Below are positions 16,660 through 26,258 of a stretch of 64,000 nucleotides of DNA, in pieces. Source of the stretch: Rosenbergiella nectarea (GTDB taxonomy: Bacteria > Pseudomonadota > Gammaproteobacteria > Enterobacterales > Enterobacteriaceae); the NCBI RefSeq assembly GCF_900111105.1, contig NZ_FOGC01000002.1, positions 124,001 through 188,000 on the forward strand, given 5' to 3'. The notes beneath the pieces are model-generated. The model did not search any database. It was not told the DNA's origin and worked only from the letters and a program-made list of their open reading frames with translations. The translations under genes were made by a program, and so were the position numbers. Within the stretch, counting starts at the first letter, position 1. Every line of letters starts with the position of its first letter.

Positions 16660-17873
16660 GCCAATTATCAACCTCCAATAAAGGCTATCTACCCTACGAT
16701 CCCACCGAAATATTGAGTGGCGGCGAGATGGACGAAGCGCATATTGTAAAGTCGGCTTATCTGATTGCGATTCTCGCTATCTTAGTAATTTTTTTCGGAA
16801 TCTGGGCTTGGTTTGGTCAGGTCGATGAAGTGTCGAACGGGACAGGGAAGGTGATCCCGAGCTCTCGTGAGCAAGTGCTACAGTCCCTAGATGGCGGTGT
16901 ACTAACCGAGTTACCGGTTCAAGAAGGTCAGCGCGTGAAGTTAGGGCAAGTGGTTGCACGTTTAGATCCGACGCGTAGCGAATCTAACGTTGGAGAGAGT
17001 CAAGCCAAATACCGTGCGTCATTAGCCGCGAGCATTCGATTGGATGCGGAAGTCAATAATCGTCCATTGGTTTTCCCTGCTAGTTTGCAGGCTTACCCTG
17101 ATCTGTTAGCCGCGGAGACCCACCTCTATCAGAGCCGTCGTGATCAGCTAACACAATCGATGAGACAGCTACAAGACTCTATGTCACTGATTAATCGCGA
17201 ACTCACTATCACTCAGCGCTTAGCGAAAACCGGTGCAGCCAGTAGTGTGGAAGTGCTGAGGCTTCAACAACAGCAATCGGATATCGCGCTAAAAATTACC
17301 TATTTGAAAACACATTATTATGTTGACGCGCGTGAGCAGCTCTCCAAAGCGAATGCTGACGTTGCGTCATTAGCGGAGGTGGTCCGAGGGCGCAGTGACA
17401 GCGTGAGCCGTTTAACGATTCGCTCACCCGTGCAAGGAATTGTAAAAAATATCAAAGTCACCACGATCGGTGGGGTAATCGCGCCGAATGGCGAATTAAT
17501 GGAGATTGTACCGGTCGATGATCGCTTATTGATTGAAGCCCGCATCTCACCACGGGATATCGCCTTTATCCATCCTGGACAAAAAGCGATGGTAAAAATC
17601 ACGGCTTATGATTACGCCATCTATGGCGGTCTACCCGGTGTGGTTGAAACGATTTCACCGGATACGATTCAAGACGAGCAAAAACCGGAAATTTATTATT
17701 ACCGTGTTTATATTCGTACTGACCATGATTCGCTAGTCAATAAACGCGGTAAACATTTTGCGATTAGCCCTGGAATGATCGCCTCCGTCGATATTAAAAC
17801 CGGTGAGAGAACGGTGATGGATTATTTAATCAAACCTTTCAACCGAGCAAGAGAAGCCCTGCGCGAACGTTAA
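16656..17873 (+). CDS. HlyD-family membrane fusion protein of the adhesin exporter
   Basis: A 405-residue periplasmic adaptor linking the ABC ATPase to the TolC-like channel. One N-terminal membrane segment (about 34-54, AYLIAILAILVIFFGIWAWF), then the lipoyl-type half motif (GKVIPSSREQVLQSLDGGVL), a coiled coil (about 130-240) and the beta-barrel with RSPVQGIVKNIKVTTIGGV, a classic HlyD/LapC signature. It overlaps the ATPase stop by four bases (ATGA) and is the last exporter gene. Confidence 0.9.
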   Translation: MSQLSTSNKGYLPYDPTEILSGGEMDEAHIVKSAYLIAILAILVIFFGIWAWFGQVDEVSNGTGKVIPSSREQVLQSLDGGVLTELPVQEGQRVKLGQVVARLDPTRSESNVGESQAKYRASLAASIRLDAEVNNRPLVFPASLQAYPDLLAAETHLYQSRRDQLTQSMRQLQDSMSLINRELTITQRLAKTGAASSVEVLRLQQQQSDIALKITYLKTHYYVDAREQLSKANADVASLAEVVRGRSDSVSRLTIRSPVQGIVKNIKVTTIGGVIAPNGELMEIVPVDDRLLIEARISPRDIAFIHPGQKAMVKITAYDYAIYGGLPGVVETISPDTIQDEQKPEIYYYRVYIRTDHDSLVNKRGKHFAISPGMIASVDIKTGERTVMDYLIKPFNRAREALRER

Positions 17874-17896
17874 ACGATCTAAAGGAAAAGCTAAAC

Positions 17897-18055
17897 ATGG
17901 CATTAAGTGATCTATTACAACAGGCGCATTTCGAAATGATGAGCGTTAACGCGCCTGAACATCTCGCTCCTCACCCTGCTTGTATACTTTTTTTCAATAT
18001 TTGCGATGGGAAACAGCACGCATACACTCACATTTCGATAGGGAATAAATTTTAA
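17897..18055 (+). CDS. Small ORF, 52 residues, possibly the remnant of a fourth gene in the adhesin operon
   Basis: AAAGGAAA stands seven bases before the ATG at 17897 and the gene is 23 bases after the HlyD-like stop. The product begins MALSDLLQQAHFEMMSVNAP and ends in a sequence with no clear composition. The good ribosome-binding site and start suggest a true N-terminus that was later truncated. No family recognised. Confidence 0.35.
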   Translation: MALSDLLQQAHFEMMSVNAPEHLAPHPACILFFNICDGKQHAYTHISIGNKF

Positions 18056-19058
18056 TTACGTTGAATGTCGGGAACGTAACTTAACAGGTACACCTTATAA
18101 CTCCGTCCTTTAGGGCGGGGCTATAGGGTGCCGATCATGATGAGAAAATCTCCACACAGCGTCGATAATCATCGCGTTCGGGCAAGCGTCACGAGTTGGC
18201 CATAAGGTTATCGGTGCATGGGTGAGAGTGAGCATCTTATCTCATTAATGATTTACGCCACGCCGAAGTGAAAACCCTCACCAACAAAAAAACAATAATG
18301 TTGCGATTAGCTGGCTGATCTAGCAGGCAAGTGGTTGAGCTCTAAACGAGGCCAAACTTACTTTCGTCAACGCACTATTCTGGTGGTAAGACCGATTTAG
18401 ACGCTATGGGCCTCATTGTGGGCTTAACGGTCTATTTTAGGTAAAAAACACGACCGTAACACGATGGGGAAAAGCTGAGGCAGTGAGGAATACGATTCCG
18501 TCATAATAATAACTGAATAATCGATGAGAAACTTTCGCAAATCAGTAGGGAATCGACATGAACTAGCTTAATTTTATAATAAATAATATTGATAGGTATC
18601 ATCCGAAAGGTTTTTGTTAGAAGACGATTTTTCCTCACCGAATGATAAAACATGCCCAGATTATGGCTTAAACCCTGAGGGTGATGACGCCTAAAATATT
18701 TTTGTATAAAAAGAAAACAGAACAGAGTGGCATGATTAAAATAAGAATTTTTTATTGAAATCGGTACCATTAGTGTTACACTGATCACAGTTATTTACAT
18801 TAGTTGACTAAAATAGATAAAAATACTTAAAAAAAATTTACAGAGTGTTAAGTTACCAGCCTAGTCAAAAAATAGTACCAAACTCGAAATTAAAGAATGA
18901 GGCACTCCACTGGAGCTTGTTGCCACGTCAGTCGTTTGTTACGAACGCTGAGATTATCTGAAAAATCTTTAGGCAGATAAGCTGCTCAATATTGGCCCTA
19001 GTGTCTGTCTGCGATGTTATGTTGAGCGACACATTCTCTATCCGACTTTCAGGAACCT
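18056..19058. other. One-kilobase gap with decayed DNA
   Basis: No convincing gene on either strand. It holds a hairpin at 18103-18117 like the ends of IS200/IS605 elements, and short coding-like stretches interrupted by stops at about 18180-18470, so mobile-element debris is likely. The part 18500-18850 is AT-rich and probably contains the promoter of the GH12 gene. Confidence 0.4.
18103..18117. repeat. IS200/IS605-like end hairpin remnant
   Basis: CCGTCC, TTTA-type loop, GGGCGG: nearly the same motif as the hairpin at the right end of the tnpB remnant (37793-37806). No transposase is next to it, so it is a solo end or debris. Confidence 0.35.
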
Positions 19059-19817
19059 ATGATGTTTGAAAAACGTATTTATCAATCACTATTCTTCATT
19101 GCAATCGGGTGTTTTCCTGCGATTACACAGGCCGGTGATTATAAGGTCTTCGGTAATCATTATGCATGGAATAATAATTTTAATGATAAACAGAATGCAC
19201 TAACCGCTTCATTTGGAACGGGAAATAGTGCCTCCATGACGGCGTATGTGAACACCACCTATCAACAGTTATGGGGCTACCCTGCGATATGTCGCGGATA
19301 CCATTATGGGTTCAACCCAGCCTCTAACGATTACCTCTTCCCGAAAAAAATATCGACAATTAAAGCGATACCGACGTATTTCAGATATTCGCAATCTGGT
19401 AGCGGAATGCAGGGAGATTTCGCCTATGATATTTTCCTACGCAAAGATAATCAGAAATCAACACCGCAACTTGAAGTTATGATCTGGGGAGATAATAACT
19501 CCTACCCAATCGGAGTGATTACCTCGAGTAATATTAATATAGGTGGCAAATATTTCGACCTGTGGGAAGGCGATTCGGCAGGGGGATATTTTACTTACTC
19601 TTTTGTCCCACATAACGGCATCGGTGATAACCGCACATTACCGGCGAAGGGAAGTTTACATATTGATATCAAACCTTTTTTTAACTGGTTACAAGCGAAT
19701 CGAGCTTCCGCAGGACGGTATAATGATTCAATGTATATCGATGTGATTGAAGCGGGTTATGAAGTGGTTAAGGGTCAAGGCACGATTAATCTCACCGCCA
19801 GCATTACTGCTTATTAA
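19059..19817 (+). CDS. Secreted glycoside hydrolase family 12 endoglucanase (CelS-like)
   Basis: A 252-residue exported enzyme with a signal peptide (about 1-25, ending TQA). The beta-jelly-roll landmarks of GH12 are visible: WNNNFND near 38, ICRGYHYGF near 78, the nucleophile Glu in QLEVMIWGDNN at about 146 and the acid/base Glu in YIDVIEAGYEV at about 232. GH12 enzymes cut beta-1,4-glucan or xyloglucan, and the soft-rot CelS is of this family. It stands 29 bases upstream of the pectin lyase in the same direction, so the two are likely co-transcribed for plant cell wall attack. Confidence 0.85.
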   Translation: MMFEKRIYQSLFFIAIGCFPAITQAGDYKVFGNHYAWNNNFNDKQNALTASFGTGNSASMTAYVNTTYQQLWGYPAICRGYHYGFNPASNDYLFPKKISTIKAIPTYFRYSQSGSGMQGDFAYDIFLRKDNQKSTPQLEVMIWGDNNSYPIGVITSSNINIGGKYFDLWEGDSAGGYFTYSFVPHNGIGDNRTLPAKGSLHIDIKPFFNWLQANRASAGRYNDSMYIDVIEAGYEVVKGQGTINLTASITAY

Positions 19818-19846
19818 TTCTCGTAACTCTTAAAAAGAGGTTTATT

Positions 19847-20896
19847 ATGTTAAGTCGTCGACGTTTTCTTGGCTATTCAGCATTAGCTGCTTCTACCTCA
19901 GCGATTAGTCTAAAAAGTTCAACGCTTTTTGCTGCGACAGCCGTAGCCTATCCTACCTCTCAAACGGGGGGCATGGTTGGTTATGCGAAAGAGGCCAATG
20001 TTACTGGTGGTTGGGGCGGTGAAACGGTTTTTGTACGGTCATTAAATGAATTGGTCAATGCAGTGGCGGGTAATACTAAACGTGTTGTCGTGTTGGCAAA
20101 TAATATCAAAGTGAGTCAATTAACCAAGGTGATGTTGGGCAGTAATAAGACAATTGTCGGCTCTTATTCTTATCATACTTTAAGCAATATTCATCTGCGT
20201 ACTCAAGCCGGGTCTGCAAACATTATTTTTCAAAATATAAAGTTTGCCCATGACCAGAACATCAATGCAAATGATGATATTCAGCTCTACCTCACTGAAG
20301 GTAAAGGTTACTGGATCGATCACTGCTCTTTCGTCGGTCATGCGTGGTCTGCCAACGATAATAGCTTAGATAAGCTACTCTATGTGGGTGCCTACGCTGA
20401 TTATGTGACGTTGAGTTATTGCCTCTTCCAAAACCACAAGTATGGCGTGATTATTGGCTACCCGCAGGATGGGGCTGCTGATGTGAAATATGAGGGTTAT
20501 CCTAAGATGACTATCTGTTTCAACTACTATAAAAATCTTTTAGTCCGAGCGCCAGGACTATTCCGCTACGGACTTTTCCATATTTATAACAACGTTATTC
20601 GTGATTATAAAGATGGTATAACCATGCATGCTAGAGCAAGTTTTATCAGCGAAAATAACTATTATACTAGCTCTGTTCCTTATTCTAATCCAATCACTTG
20701 GGATAACCGCGCTCGAGGATTCTACGATTCAGGCAGTATTTATTTGCAAGATGGTCAGCCTATTGCTGTGAATGTTCCAAATAACAAGGTGTTCAATGTT
20801 AATTATACCTATAAAAAATTCACAGCAAATCAGATCAGTACTTTGGTTCCTGCACGGGCGGGTGCCAGCGATCAGCAATTAAATTACCTACTGTAA
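19847..20896 (+). CDS. pnlA: Pectin lyase, polysaccharide lyase family 1, with a Tat signal
   Basis: Cleaves methylated pectin by beta-elimination. From about residue 40 the 349-residue protein follows the soft-rot pectin lyase PnlA closely: GYAKEANVTGG, NDDIQLYLTEGKGYWIDHCS, GHAWSANDNSLDKLLYVG, NHKYGVIIGYPQ and VRAPGLFRYGLFHIYNN. The catalytic Arg is in VRAPGL. Unlike the Pectobacterium enzyme as I recall it, this protein starts MLSRRRFLGYSALAAS, a twin-arginine signal, so it should be exported folded to the periplasm; a further route out is not evident. AAAGAGG precedes the ATG. Neighbours are a GH12 glucanase upstream and the virB operon downstream. Confidence 0.88.
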   Translation: MLSRRRFLGYSALAASTSAISLKSSTLFAATAVAYPTSQTGGMVGYAKEANVTGGWGGETVFVRSLNELVNAVAGNTKRVVVLANNIKVSQLTKVMLGSNKTIVGSYSYHTLSNIHLRTQAGSANIIFQNIKFAHDQNINANDDIQLYLTEGKGYWIDHCSFVGHAWSANDNSLDKLLYVGAYADYVTLSYCLFQNHKYGVIIGYPQDGAADVKYEGYPKMTICFNYYKNLLVRAPGLFRYGLFHIYNNVIRDYKDGITMHARASFISENNYYTSSVPYSNPITWDNRARGFYDSGSIYLQDGQPIAVNVPNNKVFNVNYTYKKFTANQISTLVPARAGASDQQLNYLL

Positions 20897-20905
20897 TAGT
20901 ACAAG

Positions 20906-20941
20906 CTCATCATTCGCGACAGTGATAATGCGGATGATGAG
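20906..20941 (+). terminator. Hairpin after the pectin lyase gene
   Basis: CTCATCATTCGC pairs with GCGGATGATGAG (one mismatch) 10 bases after the stop. There is no long T run, so termination strength is uncertain; it separates pnlA from the virB operon. Confidence 0.5.
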
Positions 20942-21039
20942 TGAGGCCGTACAGGCCATTAATCTTTATATATGATGATGAAGCGGACTCAATAACCTGA
21001 ACTAATGCTAACAAGACAACAGAATAAGTTGAGCTATCC

Positions 21040-21768
21040 ATGAGTTCAATAAGTCTCTCTTCGAGACGCTTACGCCACAACGCTTGGCGCACCTGCGGAT
21101 TAATAGTGCTCGCGATAACTATGTTTTCTTCGGTGTCTGCTCAACCTCCCTTAACCGCCACGACCCTGGATGAACTGGTGAGTCGCTGCGCACCTGAAAT
21201 TTCACCGGTGACGATGCGCTACTTAATCAATATCGAATCTGGATTTCAGCCTTTTAGCATAAACATTAATCGTAAGGTGCAATCGCAATCTTTACTCTTT
21301 AAGGATGCGCTTTCTGCCATAGCAATGGCGAATAAATTGATTAAGCAGGGCGAGAACATCGATATGGGATTGGGGCAGATTAATTCAACGACAATGCAAC
21401 GCCTTGGGTTGTCTGTGGCTGATGTTTACGATCCTTGTACTAACCTCACGGCAAGCGCGGAGGTGCTGAAACATTGTTACAACCGAGCATTACGACTCTA
21501 TCCTGCGGGGCAAGTTGCGCTGACTCATGCCTTATCTTGTTATAACACCGGTAATTTTAAGGGTGGGTTAGTGAATGGCTATGTGGCGAAATTACAGAAT
21601 TTAGCAACACGGCAACCGGAACAAGTTCCTGAACTACTTGGCGTAACTCGCCAGAGCGAACAGAGCGTTGTGTCAAAATCCGTGCCCCTTACCGTGTCAG
21701 CCCAAGGCGAGTTAGATGCTTTTAGCCAAGCGGGAAATGAGGATGCTTTCACTGCTCGCATCCCTTAA
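21040..21768 (+). CDS. virB1: VirB1-like lytic transglycosylase
   Basis: Opens the peptidoglycan for assembly of the type IV apparatus. The 242-residue protein has a signal peptide (about 15-34, ending VSA), the catalytic Glu66 in YLINIESGFQPF, the GLGQIN motif near 117 and ALSCYNTG near 170, all standard SLT/VirB1 signatures. It opens an unbroken operon of ten genes running to 29839. Confidence 0.88.
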   Translation: MSSISLSSRRLRHNAWRTCGLIVLAITMFSSVSAQPPLTATTLDELVSRCAPEISPVTMRYLINIESGFQPFSININRKVQSQSLLFKDALSAIAMANKLIKQGENIDMGLGQINSTTMQRLGLSVADVYDPCTNLTASAEVLKHCYNRALRLYPAGQVALTHALSCYNTGNFKGGLVNGYVAKLQNLATRQPEQVPELLGVTRQSEQSVVSKSVPLTVSAQGELDAFSQAGNEDAFTARIP

Positions 21769-21822
21769 TGAGAAATGAGTCTTTCTCTTTGATCTCAATG
21801 AAATTGTAATATGGAGAGTAAA

Positions 21823-22119
21823 ATGTCAACCATCCAATATGTTAAAAAATTATCTACTTATTCATTGCTCTGTCTAGGGGCAGTTTTACCCACTATGACA
21901 TTCGCCGTAGGAATTGATACGGGCGAGGCTGCAATGACCTCCATCCAGAGTTGGTTGAATACCTGGATCCCAGTAGCCTGTGCCATTTGCATTATGGTCT
22001 GTGCTTTCGCCTGGATGTTGCATCTTATTTCTATCGCGTGGGCATCGCGCGTCGCCATCGGATTGATCTTTATTGGCTCGGCCAGTTATTTAGTCTCGTT
22101 AATGGGCGTATCAGGGTAA
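21823..22119 (+). CDS. virB2: VirB2-like major pilin
   Basis: About 98 residues: a long signal peptide (cut after TFA, about residue 27), then two membrane helices (WIPVACAICIMVCAFAWML and VAIGLIFIGSASYLVSL) joined by a short basic loop, the layout of VirB2 pilins. The second ATG at 21823 is chosen because GGAGAG lies correctly before it; the first ATG at 21811 overlaps that site. Confidence 0.82.
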   Translation: MSTIQYVKKLSTYSLLCLGAVLPTMTFAVGIDTGEAAMTSIQSWLNTWIPVACAICIMVCAFAWMLHLISIAWASRVAIGLIFIGSASYLVSLMGVSG

Positions 22120-22146
22120 TTCTGCTGACCTCAACCGGAGTTAATT

Positions 22147-22464
22147 ATGTCGCTCGAAGGGCCTAAGCCATTGTTCAAAGGCGCAACACGCGTGCCTCGC
22201 GTGATGGGCGTTCCCCGTAACGCCGCACTGATGGTTTTTATGTTGTGCGCCGCACTCTTTATGGTGATCCACTTGTGGGCAATATTTCTCCTAATTGTTC
22301 TCTGGACGCTCGCTGCGGCATTGACACGTTACGATGACCGTATGTTGCACATCCTATCTTTATGGCTCAAAACGAAAGGGATTAACGCGTTGGAGCCCAG
22401 CTCAAAGTACTGGGGCGGGTCAACCTACTCCCCAGTCGATTACACCAGTAAGGAAAGGCGTTAA
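22147..22464 (+). CDS. virB3: VirB3-like inner membrane protein
   Basis: A 105-residue protein with the VirB3 pattern: KGATRVPRVMGVPRNAAL, then a long hydrophobic hairpin (about 27-58), then a cytoplasmic tail (YDDRMLHILSLWLKTK). It works with VirB4 in pilus biogenesis. Its stop abuts the GTG start of virB4. Confidence 0.85.
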   Translation: MSLEGPKPLFKGATRVPRVMGVPRNAALMVFMLCAALFMVIHLWAIFLLIVLWTLAAALTRYDDRMLHILSLWLKTKGINALEPSSKYWGGSTYSPVDYTSKERR

Positions 22465-25011
22465 GTGTCTGTTAGCCGAATATTTGACAGCGGTCTTTTC
22501 AAGAAGGAGCGTGCCGCCGAACAGCGGTATCTGCCTTATTCATGGCATCTCACTGATCATATCATTTCGTTAAGTAATGGTGATTTACTGGCCTGCTTTA
22601 AAATTGAAGGGCGTACTCACGAGTGTGCTTCGGATAGGGAATTAATCACTTGGCATCGTGATCTGAACAACCTCGTAAAATCCTTTGCCAACGATAATAT
22701 CGAGTTGTGGACCCATGAATATCACCATCCCGTAGAAGAGTATCCTCAGCAGCGTTTTGACCATTTTTTTGCTGACTATCTTGACCAGTATAATCATGAC
22801 CTGCATACCGCTTCAGACCGCTATGTGAATGACCTTTATTTAAGCGTTATTTATCGGCAGCCAGGAGATAAAACTCAAAAATTTCTCTCACGTTTTGAGA
22901 AGAGTAGCCCGGCTGAATTACAGGATTTACAAGCTGCTGCGTTGGCGGGAATGCAGGAGATTTGTGGGCAAATTGCTGAAGGAATGCAGGCCTACGGTGT
23001 TGAACCTTTAGGGATCTACTACCGAACAAAGCGCGGTGAAAAATATTTCCCTCCGGCATCGACGGAAACGCTACCAAATGATGAGCCGCTACCGCACCTT
23101 CATGCTTACTCCAGCGCCTTAGAGCTCCTCTATTTTCTCGTGAATTTAGAGTGGTCGCTCGTACCTGTTTGCTCAGGAAAAATCGGTAGCTTTATCATGG
23201 ATAACCGAGTGATTAGTTCACTTTGGGGGGATATTATCCAACTGCGGGCGGTCGATCATAACTTTTATACTACTGCTATCGAGATCCGTGATTATGATAA
23301 GGCGACAGAACCTGGTCAGCTTAATTTATTAAAAGAGGCAGATTTTAGTTATCTTCTGACACAAAGCTTCACCATTATGTCGGAATTAACAGCGAAAACA
23401 TTACTGGAGCATCAAGAAAAATCGATGCTTGAGACGAAAGATCGCAGCCTGAGCCAGCTTTCACAACTGGGCAATGCACTGGATATGCTGTTATCTAAAG
23501 AGTTTGTCATGGGGAATCATCACGCGACGCTACACGTTTTCGACGCTGATGAGCAGCAAGTTCAACACAATGCTCGCAAAGCGAAAGTTTTAATGACCCA
23601 GTGTGGGCTTATGGCGGGAAATGTTAGTTTAGCGTCGGAAGCGGCTTACTTTGCAAAACTTCCAGGCAATCAACACTTCCGTCCACGCCCCGTTCCTATT
23701 AATTCTTGGAATTTTCTCCATTTAAGTCCATTTCACAATTTCATGCGTGGCAAAGCAGAGAACAATCCGTGGGGGCCTGCGGTTACCTTGTTAAGAACGA
23801 TCTCGGGTACGCCGCTCTATTTTAATTTTCATGCGACACCGATAGAGGAAGATTCACGTGGTAAACGTCCGCTCGGGCATACCCTGATTTTAGGACGCTC
23901 TGGTGCGGGTAAAACGACGGTATTGAACTTCTTATTAGCGCAATCGATGAAATTTTCACCTCGGCTATTTTGCTATGACCGGGACCGCGGTATGGAGCCA
24001 TTTATTCGCAGTGTCGGCGGGCTTTATACCACGCTACAAACAGGCGTGCCTTCTGGTTTCTGCCCGTTACAGTTAGCACCGACTCCGCGCAATATTAGCT
24101 TTGTTAAAAATCTCCTGCGCGTATGTGTGGAAACATTGAAAGGGTCTGCTCTGTCGTCGGCGATGGCCACTGCTATTTATACTGCGGTTGATGCCGTGAT
24201 GGATGAAGATTCGTTGATACCCCATGCAGAACGCAATATCAGTGCGCTATTGACCTTTGTTGAGGACGTTCAGGAACAGAGCATTTCACTTTGTTCTCTC
24301 GTTAAAGAGTGGACTCGTCAGGGGGAATATGGCTGGTTGTTCGACAATCCTAATGATCAATTAGATTTACATACTAATGATGTGTACGGCTTCGATCTGA
24401 AAGAGTTCATCAGTGAAGGCGAGAATAATGCGGTCAGTTTAGCGAGAACCCCCTTGCTGATGTACCTCTTATACCGCATTCGCCAGTCGATCGATGGTTC
24501 ACGAAGGGTGATTCAATGTTTTGATGAATTCCATGCTTACTTAGATGATCAGGTTCTGGAAGAAGAGGTTAGGCGCGGCATCAAAACCGATCGTAAAAAA
24601 GACGCTGTCTATATTTTTGCCACTCAAGAGCCGACCGATGCCCTGGATAGCAATATTGGCAAGACGATCGTTCAACAGACTGTGACCAAACTATGTTTAG
24701 AGAATCCCGATGCTGACGAGCACGACTATTTACATGGGTTGAAATTGACCGAAGCGGAGTTTAGTGCGCTACGCAGCATACCTGAAAATTCACGCCAATT
24801 TTTAGTGAAGCAAGGATTACAGTCGGCACTCGCCACGTTGGATCTACGTCCAAGAGCAGACGCTAATTCACCGGAAAATCGAGAAAGAATGGAGAATATC
24901 CTCAGTATTCTTTCCGGGACACCCGATAACGCCGAGAGAATTGAACGGGCTATCGCTCAGTATGGTGACGCTCCACAGTCTTGGCTACCTGCTTTTTGGA
25001 AAAATCGGTAA
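22465..25011 (+). CDS. virB4: VirB4-like conjugation ATPase
   Basis: The 848-residue ATPase powering pilus assembly and transfer. N-terminal VirB4/CagE domain (about 20-400), then a RecA-like domain with Walker A LGRSGAGKTTVLN at about 476 and the Walker B region VIQCFDEFHAYLDD near 680. Length agrees with family members. It starts with GTG directly after the virB3 stop. No in-frame damage seen. Confidence 0.92.
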   Translation: MSVSRIFDSGLFKKERAAEQRYLPYSWHLTDHIISLSNGDLLACFKIEGRTHECASDRELITWHRDLNNLVKSFANDNIELWTHEYHHPVEEYPQQRFDHFFADYLDQYNHDLHTASDRYVNDLYLSVIYRQPGDKTQKFLSRFEKSSPAELQDLQAAALAGMQEICGQIAEGMQAYGVEPLGIYYRTKRGEKYFPPASTETLPNDEPLPHLHAYSSALELLYFLVNLEWSLVPVCSGKIGSFIMDNRVISSLWGDIIQLRAVDHNFYTTAIEIRDYDKATEPGQLNLLKEADFSYLLTQSFTIMSELTAKTLLEHQEKSMLETKDRSLSQLSQLGNALDMLLSKEFVMGNHHATLHVFDADEQQVQHNARKAKVLMTQCGLMAGNVSLASEAAYFAKLPGNQHFRPRPVPINSWNFLHLSPFHNFMRGKAENNPWGPAVTLLRTISGTPLYFNFHATPIEEDSRGKRPLGHTLILGRSGAGKTTVLNFLLAQSMKFSPRLFCYDRDRGMEPFIRSVGGLYTTLQTGVPSGFCPLQLAPTPRNISFVKNLLRVCVETLKGSALSSAMATAIYTAVDAVMDEDSLIPHAERNISALLTFVEDVQEQSISLCSLVKEWTRQGEYGWLFDNPNDQLDLHTNDVYGFDLKEFISEGENNAVSLARTPLLMYLLYRIRQSIDGSRRVIQCFDEFHAYLDDQVLEEEVRRGIKTDRKKDAVYIFATQEPTDALDSNIGKTIVQQTVTKLCLENPDADEHDYLHGLKLTEAEFSALRSIPENSRQFLVKQGLQSALATLDLRPRADANSPENRERMENILSILSGTPDNAERIERAIAQYGDAPQSWLPAFWKNR

Positions 25012-25038
25012 TGAATAGCATCGTGATCGGGAGGGGCC

Positions 25039-26034
25039 GTGGATTTCACCATAATTTCGACTCTCTATGAGCTAATTCAAAGTAAGCAAGCGCTACTGGT
25101 CAATGCTAGCGTCTCGGGCGTGTTGGTGTATATCGGGCCGGTGCTCAGCCTATTACTTACCATTCGGTTTATGATGTTAGGACTTTTTACCCTCTATAAC
25201 CCAGGGGTAGGCGAGCCACTGAGTTTTTTGATTAAAGAGTATTTGCGTGTAGTCATTATTCTGAGTTTTGCCACCTCGGCGGGCTGGTATCAGCAGTCGC
25301 TCATCCATCTCGCGTTAGCGCTTCCTGACTCGCTGGTGAATGCCGTGTTTGTTTTTGACCGCACGTCGGCATCCAATTTAGTGATGTTATTAGAACAAGA
25401 CACTCGTCATTGTTTAGATTTCATCAGTCAGGCTTTTGGTCAGGTCAACACTACAAAATCGAATGTCGCTGCGCAGAATCAAGTGGCTGGGGCCATTATG
25501 ATTGTGAGTTGTAGCCTTTACGTGGGGATTAGTGCAGGTTTATTGATTACGGCCAAATTGATGCTGGGTCTTACCCTCTGTTTTGGCCCGTTGGCGTTAA
25601 TCTGTTTGATTTGGGAGCCGACCCGAGCGCTATTTTTCAGTTGGTTAGCAACACTGGTACGCTTCGAATTACTGACATTGTTGCTGCTTATGGTGATGGG
25701 GTTATTCATGTCACTGTTTCACCAGTTGACCCTTAATCTGGTTCCTGGCAGAGATGTGCTGATCGTTGCTCTATCAGCGCTCATCCTTACCTTCATCAAT
25801 ATTTTCGTCTTTTATCAAGTTTACCAATTAGCACAGAGCTTAAGCAGTGGTCTGCAGCAAATACCGGGCGTTTCCCAACTGATGCTTGCGTTAACCGGAG
25901 CCCAACAATCTGGCCATTCGATGGCGACGTCATCTATCACGGAGGGCGGGGCGGGCAACCACGCTGGCTCACCGCTAGCGTCCCCTTCGGCGAGTGGGTT
26001 AAGTGGTCGTGCCCGTGGAAGCAGGGGGCGTTGA
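25039..26034 (+). CDS. virB6: VirB6-like polytopic membrane protein
   Basis: A 331-residue protein with five or more membrane helices (about 30-50, 68-90, 152-190, 200-230, 240-265), and a Gly/Ser-rich tail. It forms part of the inner membrane channel. Start is GTG at 25039 with GGGAGGGG just upstream. Only 27 bases separate it from virB4, so the usual virB5 gene between these two is absent. Confidence 0.85.
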   Translation: MDFTIISTLYELIQSKQALLVNASVSGVLVYIGPVLSLLLTIRFMMLGLFTLYNPGVGEPLSFLIKEYLRVVIILSFATSAGWYQQSLIHLALALPDSLVNAVFVFDRTSASNLVMLLEQDTRHCLDFISQAFGQVNTTKSNVAAQNQVAGAIMIVSCSLYVGISAGLLITAKLMLGLTLCFGPLALICLIWEPTRALFFSWLATLVRFELLTLLLLMVMGLFMSLFHQLTLNLVPGRDVLIVALSALILTFINIFVFYQVYQLAQSLSSGLQQIPGVSQLMLALTGAQQSGHSMATSSITEGGAGNHAGSPLASPSASGLSGRARGSRGR

Positions 26035-26096
26035 GATATGAGCGCTCCCCGATATTTTTTTTCGACACCGATATTATTTACATTGTAGAGATAGCT

Positions 26097-26258
26097 ATGC
26101 GTACTTTTTCCCTTTTTTGGCTACTGGCCGTAATAAGTTGCCTAACGAGTTGCGTTGAGCCCATTAAACCCCCTCCAGAGCCAGATTGGAGCCATACCAT
26201 TGATCTCGGTGCTCAGCGTACCCTTATTAATCAGGCGGTATTACGTGAAGAAAATTAG
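26097..26258 (+). CDS. virB7: VirB7-like lipoprotein
   Basis: A 53-residue protein whose N-terminus (MRTFSLFWLLAVISCLTSC) ends in a lipobox with Cys19; the mature part is short, with a proline-rich PIKPPPEPDW. Size, lipid attachment and place between virB6 and virB8 fit VirB7, which anchors VirB9 in the outer membrane core. An upstream extension of the frame was rejected in favour of the signal peptide start. Its end overlaps the virB8 start. Confidence 0.75.
   Translation: MRTFSLFWLLAVISCLTSCVEPIKPPPEPDWSHTIDLGAQRTLINQAVLREEN

Noticed and set aside
18501-18788. A 95-codon minus-strand frame in the gap before the GH12 gene
   Set aside because: Low-complexity Ile/Phe/Leu composition in an AT-rich stretch, no clear ribosome-binding site and no family.
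25012-25038. A hidden virB5 between virB4 and virB6
   Set aside because: Only 27 bases are available and no small frame with a signal peptide fits elsewhere in the operon.
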